A stretch of DNA of 64,000 nucleotides from Bog-473 sp963766995. Its GTDB lineage: Bacteria > Actinomycetota > Acidimicrobiia > Acidimicrobiales > RAAP-2. The translations under genes were made by a program, and so were the position numbers. The notes below the pieces were generated by a model. That model ran no database searches. It was not told the DNA's origin and saw only the letters and a program-made list of their open reading frames with translations. The stretch spans positions 496,001 through 560,000 of the forward strand of contig CAVYCE010000003.1 in NCBI GenBank assembly GCA_963766995.1, given 5' to 3'. Below, piece by piece: positions 51,618 to 60,192 of the stretch (its first letter is position 1; every line of letters starts with the position of its first letter).

Positions 51618-52729
51618 GACGCCCTCGGTGCCACGGTGGCCACGGCATCAACGACAAGTGGCGCCACCGCATCCAACGTGAACATCTGCACTCGGGTTCG
51701 CCCGGCTCGGATCAGGTGCTGACTCAGCACAGTGTCGGTGCAGACGCGGAGCACCGCCGCCGCCACATAGCTCGGTTCGCCCGAGCGCAGCATCAGGGCA
51801 CCGTCGCCCACCGTCTCGGCCACGGCACCGACAGATCGGGCTAGCACGGGGACACCAGCAGTCATGGCCTCGAGCAGCGGCACGCCGAATCCCTCGTGTT
51901 GAGACAGTGAGAGATATACATCGGCGGCGGCGAAGTAGGCCGCCAACGAAGCATCGGACACTTCCCCGGTCATGCGAACCGCATCGGTGAGATCAAGATC
52001 GCCCACGAAATCACGGAGCGCCCTGCTGTACTCGTAGCTCGACGTGCCCCCCACCAGATGCAGTCGGGCCGCAGGGTCATAGAGTTTTCGATAGGCGTAG
52101 AGCACCTTGATCAGATCGTGCTGCGCCTTCGAAGGCACGACTCGTCCGACGAAAAGGATGTCGGTGCCGCCGTCAGACTTCAGCGCGGTCAATTCTGCCG
52201 CCACCCGAGCATCCGGCGCAGCTGCCACCCGCTGATAATCGACCAGCACCGGCACCACGGTGGTCCTGGCGCATCCAGCCTTTCGCAACGCCGCTTCATT
52301 GAACCGACTGTCGGCCAGGCCCAGAGCCGCATTGGGTGCGAGCAGCGCGAGATCGTCCGCCGCTTTGGCGGCTCGGTCCTCGGTGTGTGGCTCCCAACCC
52401 GTGAAGTACTCGGGCCCGGTGAAGTTATGGAAGTCCAAAATCAGCGGTTCGGCCCGCTCGGCCAGGAAGCCAGCCACCGCCGAAGAGGTGGAGAACTGAT
52501 AGATCAGGACATCACCGTTGGCTGCGTGCTCCGGGTACATCCAGTGCTTGTAGGCCTCGTGCGCCAAGTCGTCATGGATGGCCTCGGCGAAGATGTCCGA
52601 CTTCCAGCCGGCCTTGCGCAAAATGTCACGCAGCAAGAGGGTGTGGGTGCCAGAAGCATCCCTGGGGTTGAGGGTGGGAATGAACTGGTGCACTGCCACC
52701 GGCGGGCCCTGCGGCCCGGCGGCTGTCAC
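51614..52729 (-). CDS. GT4-family glycosyltransferase
   Basis: 371 residues. HQFIPTLNPRDASGTHTLLL, DVLIYQFSTSSAVAGFL and LILDFHNFTGPEYF place it with the paralogues at 44962, 47333 and 48376. It is closest to 44962 in the central part (DILFVGRVVPSKAQHDLIKVL, YDPAARLHLVGG). The donor site is HEGFGVPLLEAMTAGVPVL. Four-nt overlaps at both ends show tight operon coupling. Confidence 0.88.
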   Translation of the reverse strand: MTAAGPQGPPVAVHQFIPTLNPRDASGTHTLLLRDILRKAGWKSDIFAEAIHDDLAHEAYKHWMYPEHAANGDVLIYQFSTSSAVAGFLAERAEPLILDFHNFTGPEYFTGWEPHTEDRAAKAADDLALLAPNAALGLADSRFNEAALRKAGCARTTVVPVLVDYQRVAAAPDARVAAELTALKSDGGTDILFVGRVVPSKAQHDLIKVLYAYRKLYDPAARLHLVGGTSSYEYSRALRDFVGDLDLTDAVRMTGEVSDASLAAYFAAADVYLSLSQHEGFGVPLLEAMTAGVPVLARSVGAVAETVGDGALMLRSGEPSYVAAAVLRVCTDTVLSQHLIRAGRTRVQMFTLDAVAPLVVDAVATVAPRAS

Positions 52730-53736
52730 TGGGCCAGGGTCGACTCAGATGATGCGACGGCGTCCCGTACGGCGATCACCACATAGTCGGCCCCGCCCGG
52801 TCCATTCTGGACGATGACCTGATACCCGGCGTGTTCGAGAAGATGGCGCCACGTCTCCGCCCGCAAAGGGCGGCCTGGCGCCAAGTCGGCCGCAAACGGG
52901 GCATCGTCGGAGAACCACGCCGCCGGACTGACCGAATGCACCATGAGCACACCGCCCGGCGCGAGCTTCAGCTCAATCAAGCGCAAGAGTTGTTCGCGTT
53001 CGCCGCTGGCCATGCCATCGACCACGCTGGTGAGCACCACGCCGCCGAGACCTGCCCCGGCCACCGAACGCAGGTGGTCGGCCAGATCCTCACCGCGTAA
53101 GTCCGGCACGCGTAGCGAACCCTCTTCGGCCAAGTTGGCACGCGCATCGACCCCGTAGGCGTTGACCCCGGCGCCGATGAGCCGCTGGACCAGCCATCCG
53201 TTGCCGCACGACGCGTGCACCACACGGCCGGTGGCGGTGGTCAGGGTGGTGACGACAGGCTCCACCCACCAGGCATCAGGACGATGCAGGGCCGGAAATT
53301 CCACCACGTCGGCCGCCGGTACCCGCTGCACCTCGACCTTGCGCTCGAGCTCGTTGAGGCGACCGTCAATGATGTGCAACGTACGGCTGACCGCCGAGGC
53401 GAACTGACTCACCTGATGGGTGATCCAGCCGACGTACCAGAGCAGCGCCTTTCGCATGCCGCCCTTGATCGCCCCGCCCACTGCCCGCTCGGAGGCGACA
53501 GGCACCACCGGATCGATGAAGGTAGCGGCATCAACCATGCGCAGCGCGTCGCTCAGGTCCCCTCCTCGTCCGGCCACCGGCGAGTGGGCCAAGAACAATT
53601 CGTCGAGTTCGCGCTCGAGCTTGGGTGGAAGGTCACCCGTGGCGCGGCGGACCCGCACCTCTTCCTCGATCTCCGCCATGACCCGAGCCACGTAGGCCCC
53701 TGGGTCGTCCGTCACCACAGATTCAGTCTCCGCCAT
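52726..53736 (-). CDS. Methyltransferase-like protein adjacent to wzt
   Basis: 336 residues. The N-terminal segment (VMAEIEEEVRVRRATGDLPP, then LERELDELF) is a conserved opening I associate with methyltransferases of actinobacterial O-antigen-like clusters. A coiled stretch (DGRLNELERKVE) leads to a Rossmann domain: motif I VVHASCGNGWLVQRL, GVDARAN, and GGVVLTSVVDG. It lies 4 nt after wzt. In ABC-exported O-antigens, methyl or phosphate caps made by such proteins are read by Wzt_C; this would fit here but is inference. Confidence 0.72.
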   Translation of the reverse strand: MAETESVVTDDPGAYVARVMAEIEEEVRVRRATGDLPPKLERELDELFLAHSPVAGRGGDLSDALRMVDAATFIDPVVPVASERAVGGAIKGGMRKALLWYVGWITHQVSQFASAVSRTLHIIDGRLNELERKVEVQRVPAADVVEFPALHRPDAWWVEPVVTTLTTATGRVVHASCGNGWLVQRLIGAGVNAYGVDARANLAEEGSLRVPDLRGEDLADHLRSVAGAGLGGVVLTSVVDGMASGEREQLLRLIELKLAPGGVLMVHSVSPAAWFSDDAPFAADLAPGRPLRAETWRHLLEHAGYQVIVQNGPGGADYVVIAVRDAVASSESTLAQ

Positions 53737-53740
53737 GACG

Positions 53741-55030
53741 TCAGTCTTGCGGATCTAGGTGGACGAGCTCGTCCGGCGCAAGGCGAGCGATGGACTCGGG
53801 CTCCGGTGGCAACAAGTCGACATTCACGGTCAAGTACATGTTGCCGGTGGTCTTGCCCGGGTTCATGACCTCGAACTTCCCGGCCGGCTCCCGCCAGTCG
53901 TAGAGGACGCCACCACGGCTCGCCGCACCGACGGAGTAGTTGAAGTTGCCGTCCAACAGGGGAACGTTGGAAATCCCGAAATTGACCAGTCCCGGGCCGA
54001 CGGGAAGGTCGAAGTGCAGGCCGAGAATGTCGGTGTCGGTGCGGAAGATGGGTACGCCGTTTTCGTCTCGAATGTCGAGCGAGAACACCACATCATCAGT
54101 GGCGATGGAGGCGTGATAGCCCGCGCCGATGACCAGGCTGTCACCCGTTGTCAGATAGGGCACTTCCTCGGCCCTTGGGTAGGTGTGGACCGAATACGTC
54201 AAACGCACCGGATGTTCAATGTCAGGTGAGCCCACCATGATCGGCGTCGGCTGGACGAAGTCAGCACCCTCCTCTGGGATGACCAGCATGTCGTCTTCTT
54301 CCAGCAGGCCCTCGCGGAAGATCCGCACCGCTTCGCCGGGCAGACAGTCGCTCATGAGGTTGCCGTGACTGAGCACCACGGCCCTGTCGCAGATGGCACG
54401 TACCTGATCCGGTGAGTGCGTGACCAGCATGATGGTCCGCCCTTCCTTCTGGAAGAGCTTGACTCGGTCAATGCACTTGCGTTGGAAGCGCTCGTCGCCG
54501 ACGGCCAGCACCTCATCCACCACAAGAATGTCGGGGTCGACGTTGACGGCGACGGCAAAGCCCAACCGCACGTACATGCCCGATGAGTAGAACTTCACCG
54601 GACCATCAATGAACTCCTCGAGCTCGGAGAAGTCGACAATGGCATCGAATACCTTGTCCACTTCCTTCTTGGCCATGCCGAGCAGGGAACCGTTCAGGTA
54701 CACGTTCTCCCGGCCGGTGAGGTCCTGTTGGAACCCGGCGCCCAGCTCCAAGAGGCCGGCTAGCTTGCCCCGCACCACGACTTCACCCGATGTCGGCTGC
54801 AGCACGCCGCATACGCACTTGAGGAGCGTGGACTTACCCGAGCCGTTGCGGCCGAGGATGCCGATGGTCTCGCCCTCATTGACCTTGAAAGAGACGTGAT
54901 TGAGGGCCCAGAAGTCCTCGTGCGAGGAGCGGCTGCGGTGAATGACCCGCTCCTTGATGGAGTTGTACTTGCCGGTGGCCAAGCGGAACCGCTTGGAAAC
55001 GTCCTTTATGTCGACTGCGACCTCAGCCAC
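53741..55030 (-). CDS. wzt: Wzt-type ABC-2 ATPase with C-terminal glycan-recognition domain
   Basis: 429 residues. The ATPase domain has Walker A GRNGSGKST (near residue 60), signature YSSGM, Walker B PDILVVDEVLAVGD and H-loop LVTHSPD, the pattern of polysaccharide exporters. From about residue 277 a beta-rich Wzt_C-like domain follows (DSLVIGAGYHASIATDDVVF, then SLDIRDENGVPIFRTDTD). GTG 55030 has GAGGAG 8 nt upstream, inside the wzm end. It powers export of a finished glycan chain with Wzm. The C-terminal domain implies recognition of a modified chain end. Confidence 0.9.
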   Translation of the reverse strand: MAEVAVDIKDVSKRFRLATGKYNSIKERVIHRSRSSHEDFWALNHVSFKVNEGETIGILGRNGSGKSTLLKCVCGVLQPTSGEVVVRGKLAGLLELGAGFQQDLTGRENVYLNGSLLGMAKKEVDKVFDAIVDFSELEEFIDGPVKFYSSGMYVRLGFAVAVNVDPDILVVDEVLAVGDERFQRKCIDRVKLFQKEGRTIMLVTHSPDQVRAICDRAVVLSHGNLMSDCLPGEAVRIFREGLLEEDDMLVIPEEGADFVQPTPIMVGSPDIEHPVRLTYSVHTYPRAEEVPYLTTGDSLVIGAGYHASIATDDVVFSLDIRDENGVPIFRTDTDILGLHFDLPVGPGLVNFGISNVPLLDGNFNYSVGAASRGGVLYDWREPAGKFEVMNPGKTTGNMYLTVNVDLLPPEPESIARLAPDELVHLDPQD

Positions 55031-55032
55031 CG

Positions 55033-56082
55033 CTACAGCTCCTCGGCAAAGTTGCCCTCCAGCCGCCCAAAGACAACGAGAGCGAACAGGAAGATCACAA
55101 TGCCCAGCATGAGGACGCCGATGTCGAGGGAGGCGTACCACATGAAGCCGTGAAGCGGCAGCTCTGCCACTGCCGGGCTCCCCGGGGGGGCGGTCGTTGA
55201 ATGGACGAACACGTGGGCATAGAGCGCCCGTTGAAAACTCAGCACCAATGAGGTCATCGGGTTGAGGAAGTAGACCCAGGTCAGTCCCTTCTGCGCCAGA
55301 CGAGGGGCCAGGTTGTACTGAAACGAGTAGACGATGGGGCAGGCCCAGAACCAAGCGGTCAGCACTACCTCAATGAGGTGCTGGGTGTCGCGCAGGTACA
55401 CGTTGATGCCCGAAAGCAGGATGGCCAACCCAGCAGCAAGGACCACCGCAGCCAGCAGGGCCAACGGAATCAGGGGCAGATAGTTCCAGGCCGGCGCCGA
55501 GTGGAAGACCACGAGGAACAGCAGCATCACCAATGACTGGAAGAAGAAGAAGACCCCGGCAGACCCGACGGCAGCCAGAGCCAGAATCTCCCGGGGAAAC
55601 GACACCTTTTTGATGATGCCGGCGTTGTTGACGATCACTCCGGTGCCGCTTTGCACGCCTAACTGGAAGAGGTTCCACAACAGCAACCCTGAGAACAGGA
55701 AAATGACGAAGTGGGGAATGCCGTTGCGAGAGATGTACTGGAAGACCACGAAGTAGATGGCCAGGGTCATGGCCGGCGAGATCATGGACCACACCAAGCC
55801 CAGGACGGAGTTCTTGTACTTGACCTTTATCTCGGTGCGGACGAGGTAGACGAGGAGCTCTCGGGAAAGCCAGATCTCGCGCAGGCGCTGCGGCACGCTG
55901 ATGGTGGGTGACACCACTCGCGTGATCTTTTCGCCCCGCGCTTCACGGGGGCTGTAGCCGGCTGCCTCCGCCGCCATGGGAGATGCGTCGGCGACTGGAC
56001 GCGCCAGACCGTATCCATCATGTCCGCCACCGACTTCCGGAGGGTCGGTGCCCGACGGGGACGCCGGGACCTCCAACGCCAC
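55033..56082 (-). CDS. wzm: Wzm-type ABC-2 polysaccharide export permease
   Basis: 349 residues with a roughly 65-residue hydrophilic N-terminus, then an amphipathic segment (VPQRLREIWLSRELLVYLV) and six helices. KVKYKNSVLGLVWSMISPAM is a hallmark of O-antigen/teichoic acid ABC permeases. It forms the channel with Wzt. Start GTG 56082 lies 2 nt after the clpP stop with no clear ribosome site, so translation may depend on clpP. Wzt starts 2 nt after it ends. Confidence 0.9.
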   Translation of the reverse strand: MALEVPASPSGTDPPEVGGGHDGYGLARPVADASPMAAEAAGYSPREARGEKITRVVSPTISVPQRLREIWLSRELLVYLVRTEIKVKYKNSVLGLVWSMISPAMTLAIYFVVFQYISRNGIPHFVIFLFSGLLLWNLFQLGVQSGTGVIVNNAGIIKKVSFPREILALAAVGSAGVFFFFQSLVMLLFLVVFHSAPAWNYLPLIPLALLAAVVLAAGLAILLSGINVYLRDTQHLIEVVLTAWFWACPIVYSFQYNLAPRLAQKGLTWVYFLNPMTSLVLSFQRALYAHVFVHSTTAPPGSPAVAELPLHGFMWYASLDIGVLMLGIVIFLFALVVFGRLEGNFAEEL

Positions 56083-56084
56083 TT

Positions 56085-56696
56085 CTATGCGCTCACTGCC
56101 GTGGCGGTGGAGCGGTCAATGACCTGGTCGATGAAGCCGTACTCGCAGGCCTCCTCGGCCGTAAACCAGCGGTCGCGATCCGAGTCCGCCTCAATGCGGT
56201 CCAACGGCTGACCGGTGTGGAAGGCGATGCGCTCGGCCATCATGCGCTTGAGGTAAATGATCTGCTCGGCCTGAATGGCGATATCCGCGGCCTGGCCCTG
56301 CATGGCGCCCGAGGGCTGGTGCATGAGGATGCGCGAATGGGGCAGGGCGAAACGCTTGCCCGGCGCACCGGCACAGAGCAGGAACTGACCCATGCTGGCG
56401 GCCAGGCCGACGCAGATGGTGGAGACGTCGGGACGGACGAATTGCATGGTGTCGTAGATGGCCAGGCCGTCGGTGACTGACCCTCCGGGGGAGTTGATGT
56501 AGAGCGAAATGTCCTTGTCCGGGTCCTCGGCCTCGAGAAGCACCAACTGGGCGCACACGAGGTTGGCCGTCACCTGGTCAATGGCGCTGCCAATAAAAAC
56601 GATGCGCTCCTTGAGGAGGCGCCCGAAGATGTCACCGGTCTGGTCGAGGCCGCCGCCGGCGGCCATCAGCGGAGAGAGTTGGGAAGCAAGAGGCAT
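56085..56696 (-). CDS. clpP: ATP-dependent Clp protease proteolytic subunit
   Basis: 203-residue serine protease subunit forming heptameric rings. The triad is serine in GLAASMGQFLL, histidine in RILMHQPSG and aspartate in EADSDRDRWF. The N-terminus is short, consistent with limited processing. No clpX or second clpP is adjacent, unlike the main actinobacterial clp locus. It is immediately upstream of wzm. No ribosome site; TAGCCT ends 6 nt before the ATG, a possible leaderless promoter. Confidence 0.93.
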   Translation of the reverse strand: MPLASQLSPLMAAGGGLDQTGDIFGRLLKERIVFIGSAIDQVTANLVCAQLVLLEAEDPDKDISLYINSPGGSVTDGLAIYDTMQFVRPDVSTICVGLAASMGQFLLCAGAPGKRFALPHSRILMHQPSGAMQGQAADIAIQAEQIIYLKRMMAERIAFHTGQPLDRIEADSDRDRWFTAEEACEYGFIDQVIDRSTATAVSA

Positions 56697-56773
56697 GGCA
56701 GGAGGCTACTTGCCGTTGCAGGCACCTGTGGCCGCTTGGCCGTACACTCCCTGTTCAACCGCTTGGCGGGACC

Positions 56774-56862
<89 letters not shown>

Positions 56863-56958
56863 TCTTTCTGGTCCAGGTCATTCTGGGAATGTCCAGCTTG
56901 GTCCTGACCAGATTCGGCTAGAGACTGGCCCCGGGTCCGCCAAGTATGTTCAGCGGCC

Positions 56959-57978
56959 ATGCCCCATCTGGTCGCCGCACCGGACAAGTTCCGGGGCACC
57001 GCCGGGGCCCGTGACCTGGCTCAGACCATGGCCGAGGTCGCTGTTGCACAAGGGTGGACTGCCGATGTGGCGCCCATGTCCGACGGGGGCGAAGGCTTGC
57101 TCGAAGCCTTGGGTGGCGAGACCCGGGTCACCGAAGTCATCGGTCCGCTCGGCCGGACGGTCTCGGCTGAGTGGCGGCTGCGCCAGAACGAATCTGGTGG
57201 AACACAGGCAGTGATTGAGATGTCTCAGGCCTCGGGCCGGGCGCTCGTTCCGCACCCTCGGGGCGACGATCCGGTACGGGCTGACACCACTGGAGTGGGC
57301 CAGCTGTTGCTGGCGGCGCGCGATGCCGGAGTACAGCGGATCGTCATCGGCTGTGGCGGGTCGGCCACCACCGACGGCGGATGGGGTGCCGTGTCGGTGG
57401 TGGGGTCGGTCCGTGCTCTGAGCGGGATTGAAGTGGTGGTGGCCTGTGACGTCACCACCCCGTTCACACAGGCGGCAGCGCTCTTCGGCCCGCAGAAGGG
57501 AGCCACTCCCGAACAGGTGGTCCTGCTCGGAGACCGGCTTCGGACACTGGCCGAGCGCTATCGCCGAGAGTTCGATGTCGATGTGGACGCCATCCCGGGT
57601 GCCGGGGCAGCAGGAGGGCTGGCCGGCGGATTGGCTGCCCTCGGCGCCCGCATCGTCCCTGGCTTCGGATTGGTGGCCGATATGGTCGGACTGCCGGCCA
57701 TGATCGCCGCCGCCGACCTGGTGGTCACGGGCGAGGGGCATCTCGACACGCCGTCGTTCCACGGCAAGGTGCCCGGTGGCGTCCTGGGACTGGCGGCCGG
57801 ACATTGCCCCGTCCTGTGCATTGTGGGCGCGGCCGACCAGGTCGTGCTGGAGGCGCCACCGGCCGGATTCGACATCGTTACCCTGACCGAACGATTCGGA
57901 GCGGACCGGTCCCGCACCGAGACGCTGGAGCTGGTGGCCCAGGTCATGGCCCACGAGCTGCCCCGCTACCACTCCTGA
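56959..57978 (+). CDS. glxK: Glycerate kinase (GarK/GlxK family)
   Basis: 339-residue kinase phosphorylating D-glycerate to 2- or 3-phosphoglycerate. APDKFRGT, PMSDGGEGLLEAL, GCGGSATTDGGWG and GEGHLDTPSFHGKVPGGV are diagnostic of the type 1 family. TATGTT (56945-56950) ends exactly 8 nt before the ATG, with no ribosome site, so a leaderless message is likely. It is not next to other glyoxylate genes. Confidence 0.93.
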   Translation: MPHLVAAPDKFRGTAGARDLAQTMAEVAVAQGWTADVAPMSDGGEGLLEALGGETRVTEVIGPLGRTVSAEWRLRQNESGGTQAVIEMSQASGRALVPHPRGDDPVRADTTGVGQLLLAARDAGVQRIVIGCGGSATTDGGWGAVSVVGSVRALSGIEVVVACDVTTPFTQAAALFGPQKGATPEQVVLLGDRLRTLAERYRREFDVDVDAIPGAGAAGGLAGGLAALGARIVPGFGLVADMVGLPAMIAAADLVVTGEGHLDTPSFHGKVPGGVLGLAAGHCPVLCIVGAADQVVLEAPPAGFDIVTLTERFGADRSRTETLELVAQVMAHELPRYHS

Positions 57979-58111
57979 TGGTTTTGCCTCGGGCCAGGCC
58001 CTTCGGCAATGCTGCACCCGCCGTGCCGCATGGACTGCCGCGCCGGCGCCGAGTCCGGAACACCGATCGGCCCCGTCATCACCACCTTCGTAATTACAGA
58101 AAGAGGACACC

Positions 58112-58996
58112 ATGGGATTGCTCGACGGCAAGGTCGCCATCGTCACCGGAGCGGGTCGAGGTATTGGCCGCGAGGAAGCGCTGCTGCTGGCCAGCGAAGG
58201 GGCCAAGGTCATCGTCAATGACGTCGGAGCCGACAGCCCGGCCCCCGAAGTGGTCGAACTCATCAAGAGCGGCGGAGGCGACGCCGCGGTCAACAGCGAC
58301 GACATCAGCACTTGGGAGGGTGGCAAGGCGGTGGTCGAGCAGGCCATCGACACCTTCGGCAGCCTCGATATCCTGGTCAACAACGCCGGCATCCTGCGCG
58401 ACAAGATGTCCTTCAACATGGAGGAGTCCGACTGGGACGACGTCATCCGTGTGCACTTGAAGGGTCACTTCGCCCCCACCCACCACGCCGCCGTCTACTG
58501 GCGCAACCGGGCCAAGTCAGGTGAAGAAGTCACCGGCCGCATCATCAACACGTCATCGGAAGCCGGCCTCTACGGCAATGCCGGGCAGGCCAACTACGGC
58601 GCGGCCAAGGCCGGCATCGCCGCCTTGACCTGGATCCTCGCCCGCGAGCTGGGTCGCTACGGCATCACCGCCAACGCCATCGCCCCACGTGCCCGCACTC
58701 GCATGACGGAGAACCTTTTCGGTGGCGGCATGGCCAAGACCGAAGATGGCACCTTCGACGCCTGGGACCCCAAGAACATCGCCAACCTGGTCACCTTCTT
58801 GGCCGCGCCGGAAGCGGCCGACATCAACGGCCAGATCTTCGTGGTCTTCGGCGGCAACATCTACGCCATGAGCGCCTTCCAGCCCGTGGGACAGGTCACC
58901 CGTGACGCAGCGTGGACGCCGCAAGAGCTCATCGCGGCCAAGGGCGACCTTTTCAAGGGCATCGAATCAGGCGTGCCGAAGTTCAGCTTCTTTTAA
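58112..58996 (+). CDS. Short-chain dehydrogenase, 3-hydroxyacyl-CoA type
   Basis: 294-residue Rossmann oxidoreductase. The nucleotide site is TGAGRGIGREE, with NDVGAD favouring NAD; NNAGILRDKMSF, the catalytic serine in INTSSEAGLYG and YGAAKAG (YxxxK) follow. The NAGILRDKMSFNM pattern matches the multifunctional enzyme-2/Hsd4-type dehydrogenases used in beta-oxidation of fatty or steroid side chains. A GAGGACACC site precedes ATG 58112. The C-terminal hydratase domain of MFE-2 is absent. Confidence 0.88.
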   Translation: MGLLDGKVAIVTGAGRGIGREEALLLASEGAKVIVNDVGADSPAPEVVELIKSGGGDAAVNSDDISTWEGGKAVVEQAIDTFGSLDILVNNAGILRDKMSFNMEESDWDDVIRVHLKGHFAPTHHAAVYWRNRAKSGEEVTGRIINTSSEAGLYGNAGQANYGAAKAGIAALTWILARELGRYGITANAIAPRARTRMTENLFGGGMAKTEDGTFDAWDPKNIANLVTFLAAPEAADINGQIFVVFGGNIYAMSAFQPVGQVTRDAAWTPQELIAAKGDLFKGIESGVPKFSFF

Positions 58997-59049
58997 ATCA
59001 CCCCGGGGATCACCGAATCTCACGGGCACCGTCGGTACGATTTTCGGCC

Positions 59050-59205
59050 ATGCCTGATGCCCCACAAAGTGATGTCTCCACCACCTGCAGCCGCTCGCCG
59101 CTCGGCACGTTCGCCGAGTGTCCACACTGTGCTGGCACCATGCGACCTGAGCACGCCCATTACCGGTGTGCGCAGTGTGGGTGGCGCGATTCCTGCTGCG
59201 ACTGA
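59050..59205 (+). CDS. Small zinc-ribbon protein, 51 residues
   Basis: Two CxxC pairs (CPHCAGTMRPEHAHYRCAQC) and a terminal SCCD form a probable zinc ribbon. I recall similar 50-60 residue actinobacterial proteins with RPEHAHYRC, but no function is known to me. TACGAT (59036-59041) ends exactly 8 nt before the ATG. It stands between the SDR and the LLM oxidoreductase genes on the same strand. Confidence 0.7.
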   Translation: MPDAPQSDVSTTCSRSPLGTFAECPHCAGTMRPEHAHYRCAQCGWRDSCCD

Positions 59206-59244
59206 TCAGCAGCATCGAGCCGGCGGTTGGGGCAACGTGCGGAC

Positions 59245-60192
59245 ATGGCACACGACCGTAAGTTTCGCTTCGCCGCCCAGCTAAGCAAGGGACCCGAGGG
59301 CACCGCCGCATCGTGGGCCGAGCAGGCCCGCCGAGCCGAGGACATCGGGTATTCGTCCTTGCTGATGCCGGACCACTTCGGCGACCAGCTCGCACCGGTG
59401 CCTGCCCTGGCTGCCGTGGCCGCTGCCACCACCACGTTGCGCATGGGGTCGCTGGTGTTCGGGAACGACTACCGCCATCCGTTCGTACTGGCCAAGGAGG
59501 CTGCCACCCTCGATGTGCTCAGCAATGGGCGCTTCGAGCTGAGCCTTGGCGCCGGCTGGATGAAGACCGACTACGAAGAGGCCGGGCTCACCTACGACAC
59601 GCCCCGCGTTCGAGTGGAGCGATTCGAAGAGGCGGTGCAGGTCATACAGGGACTACTGCGCACCGATGGCCCCTTTTCATTCGAGGGCGAGTACTACACG
59701 GTGCATGAGCACATACTGCTGCCCCGTCCGGTTCAGCAGCCAGGCCCGCCACTCATCATCGGCGGTGGTGGCCGGCGCGTGCTGTCCTTTGCGGCCCAAC
59801 ATGCCGACATCGTGAGCATCAACGTCAACCTCCGTGAGGGCAAGGGCGGGGCAGAGACCGCACCCAATGCCTCGCCCGAGCGCACTCGGGAAAAAGTGGC
59901 GTGGGTCAAGGACGCGGCTGGTGCTCGCTTCGCTGACCTCGAGCTCAACGCACTGATCGGATTCGTCATGATCACCGATGACGCTGCTGGCATTGCCGAG
60001 GCGATGGCCCCCCACTTCGGCATCGGCATCGACGATGCGCTCCACATCCCGCTTGCTCTCCTGGGCACCACCGATCAGATGGCAGAAGAGCTCGAATGGC
60101 GTCGGGCCGAGTACGGCATTTCCTACTGGTCGATCGAGTCCGATGCTTGGGAAGCTCTTGGTCCGGTGGTGAGTAAGTTGGCCGGCACATGA
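59245..60192 (+). CDS. LLM-class oxidoreductase, probably F420-dependent
   Basis: 315-residue luciferase-like TIM barrel. RRAEDIGYSSLLMPDHFGDQ, MGSLVFGNDYRHPFVLAKEAATLDVLSNGRFELSLGAGW-type sequence (in two parts around residues 70-110) and GGGGRRVL fit the actinobacterial TIGR03621-like group using deazaflavin F420. The substrate is unknown. Its stop overlaps the start of the following hydrolase (ATGA), so the two proteins probably act in one pathway. Confidence 0.85.
   Translation: MAHDRKFRFAAQLSKGPEGTAASWAEQARRAEDIGYSSLLMPDHFGDQLAPVPALAAVAAATTTLRMGSLVFGNDYRHPFVLAKEAATLDVLSNGRFELSLGAGWMKTDYEEAGLTYDTPRVRVERFEEAVQVIQGLLRTDGPFSFEGEYYTVHEHILLPRPVQQPGPPLIIGGGGRRVLSFAAQHADIVSINVNLREGKGGAETAPNASPERTREKVAWVKDAAGARFADLELNALIGFVMITDDAAGIAEAMAPHFGIGIDDALHIPLALLGTTDQMAEELEWRRAEYGISYWSIESDAWEALGPVVSKLAGT

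Noticed and set aside
56950..58446. 498-codon open frame antisense to glycerate kinase and SDR
   Set aside because: It spans two real genes and their spacer; composition is low-complexity with no domain.
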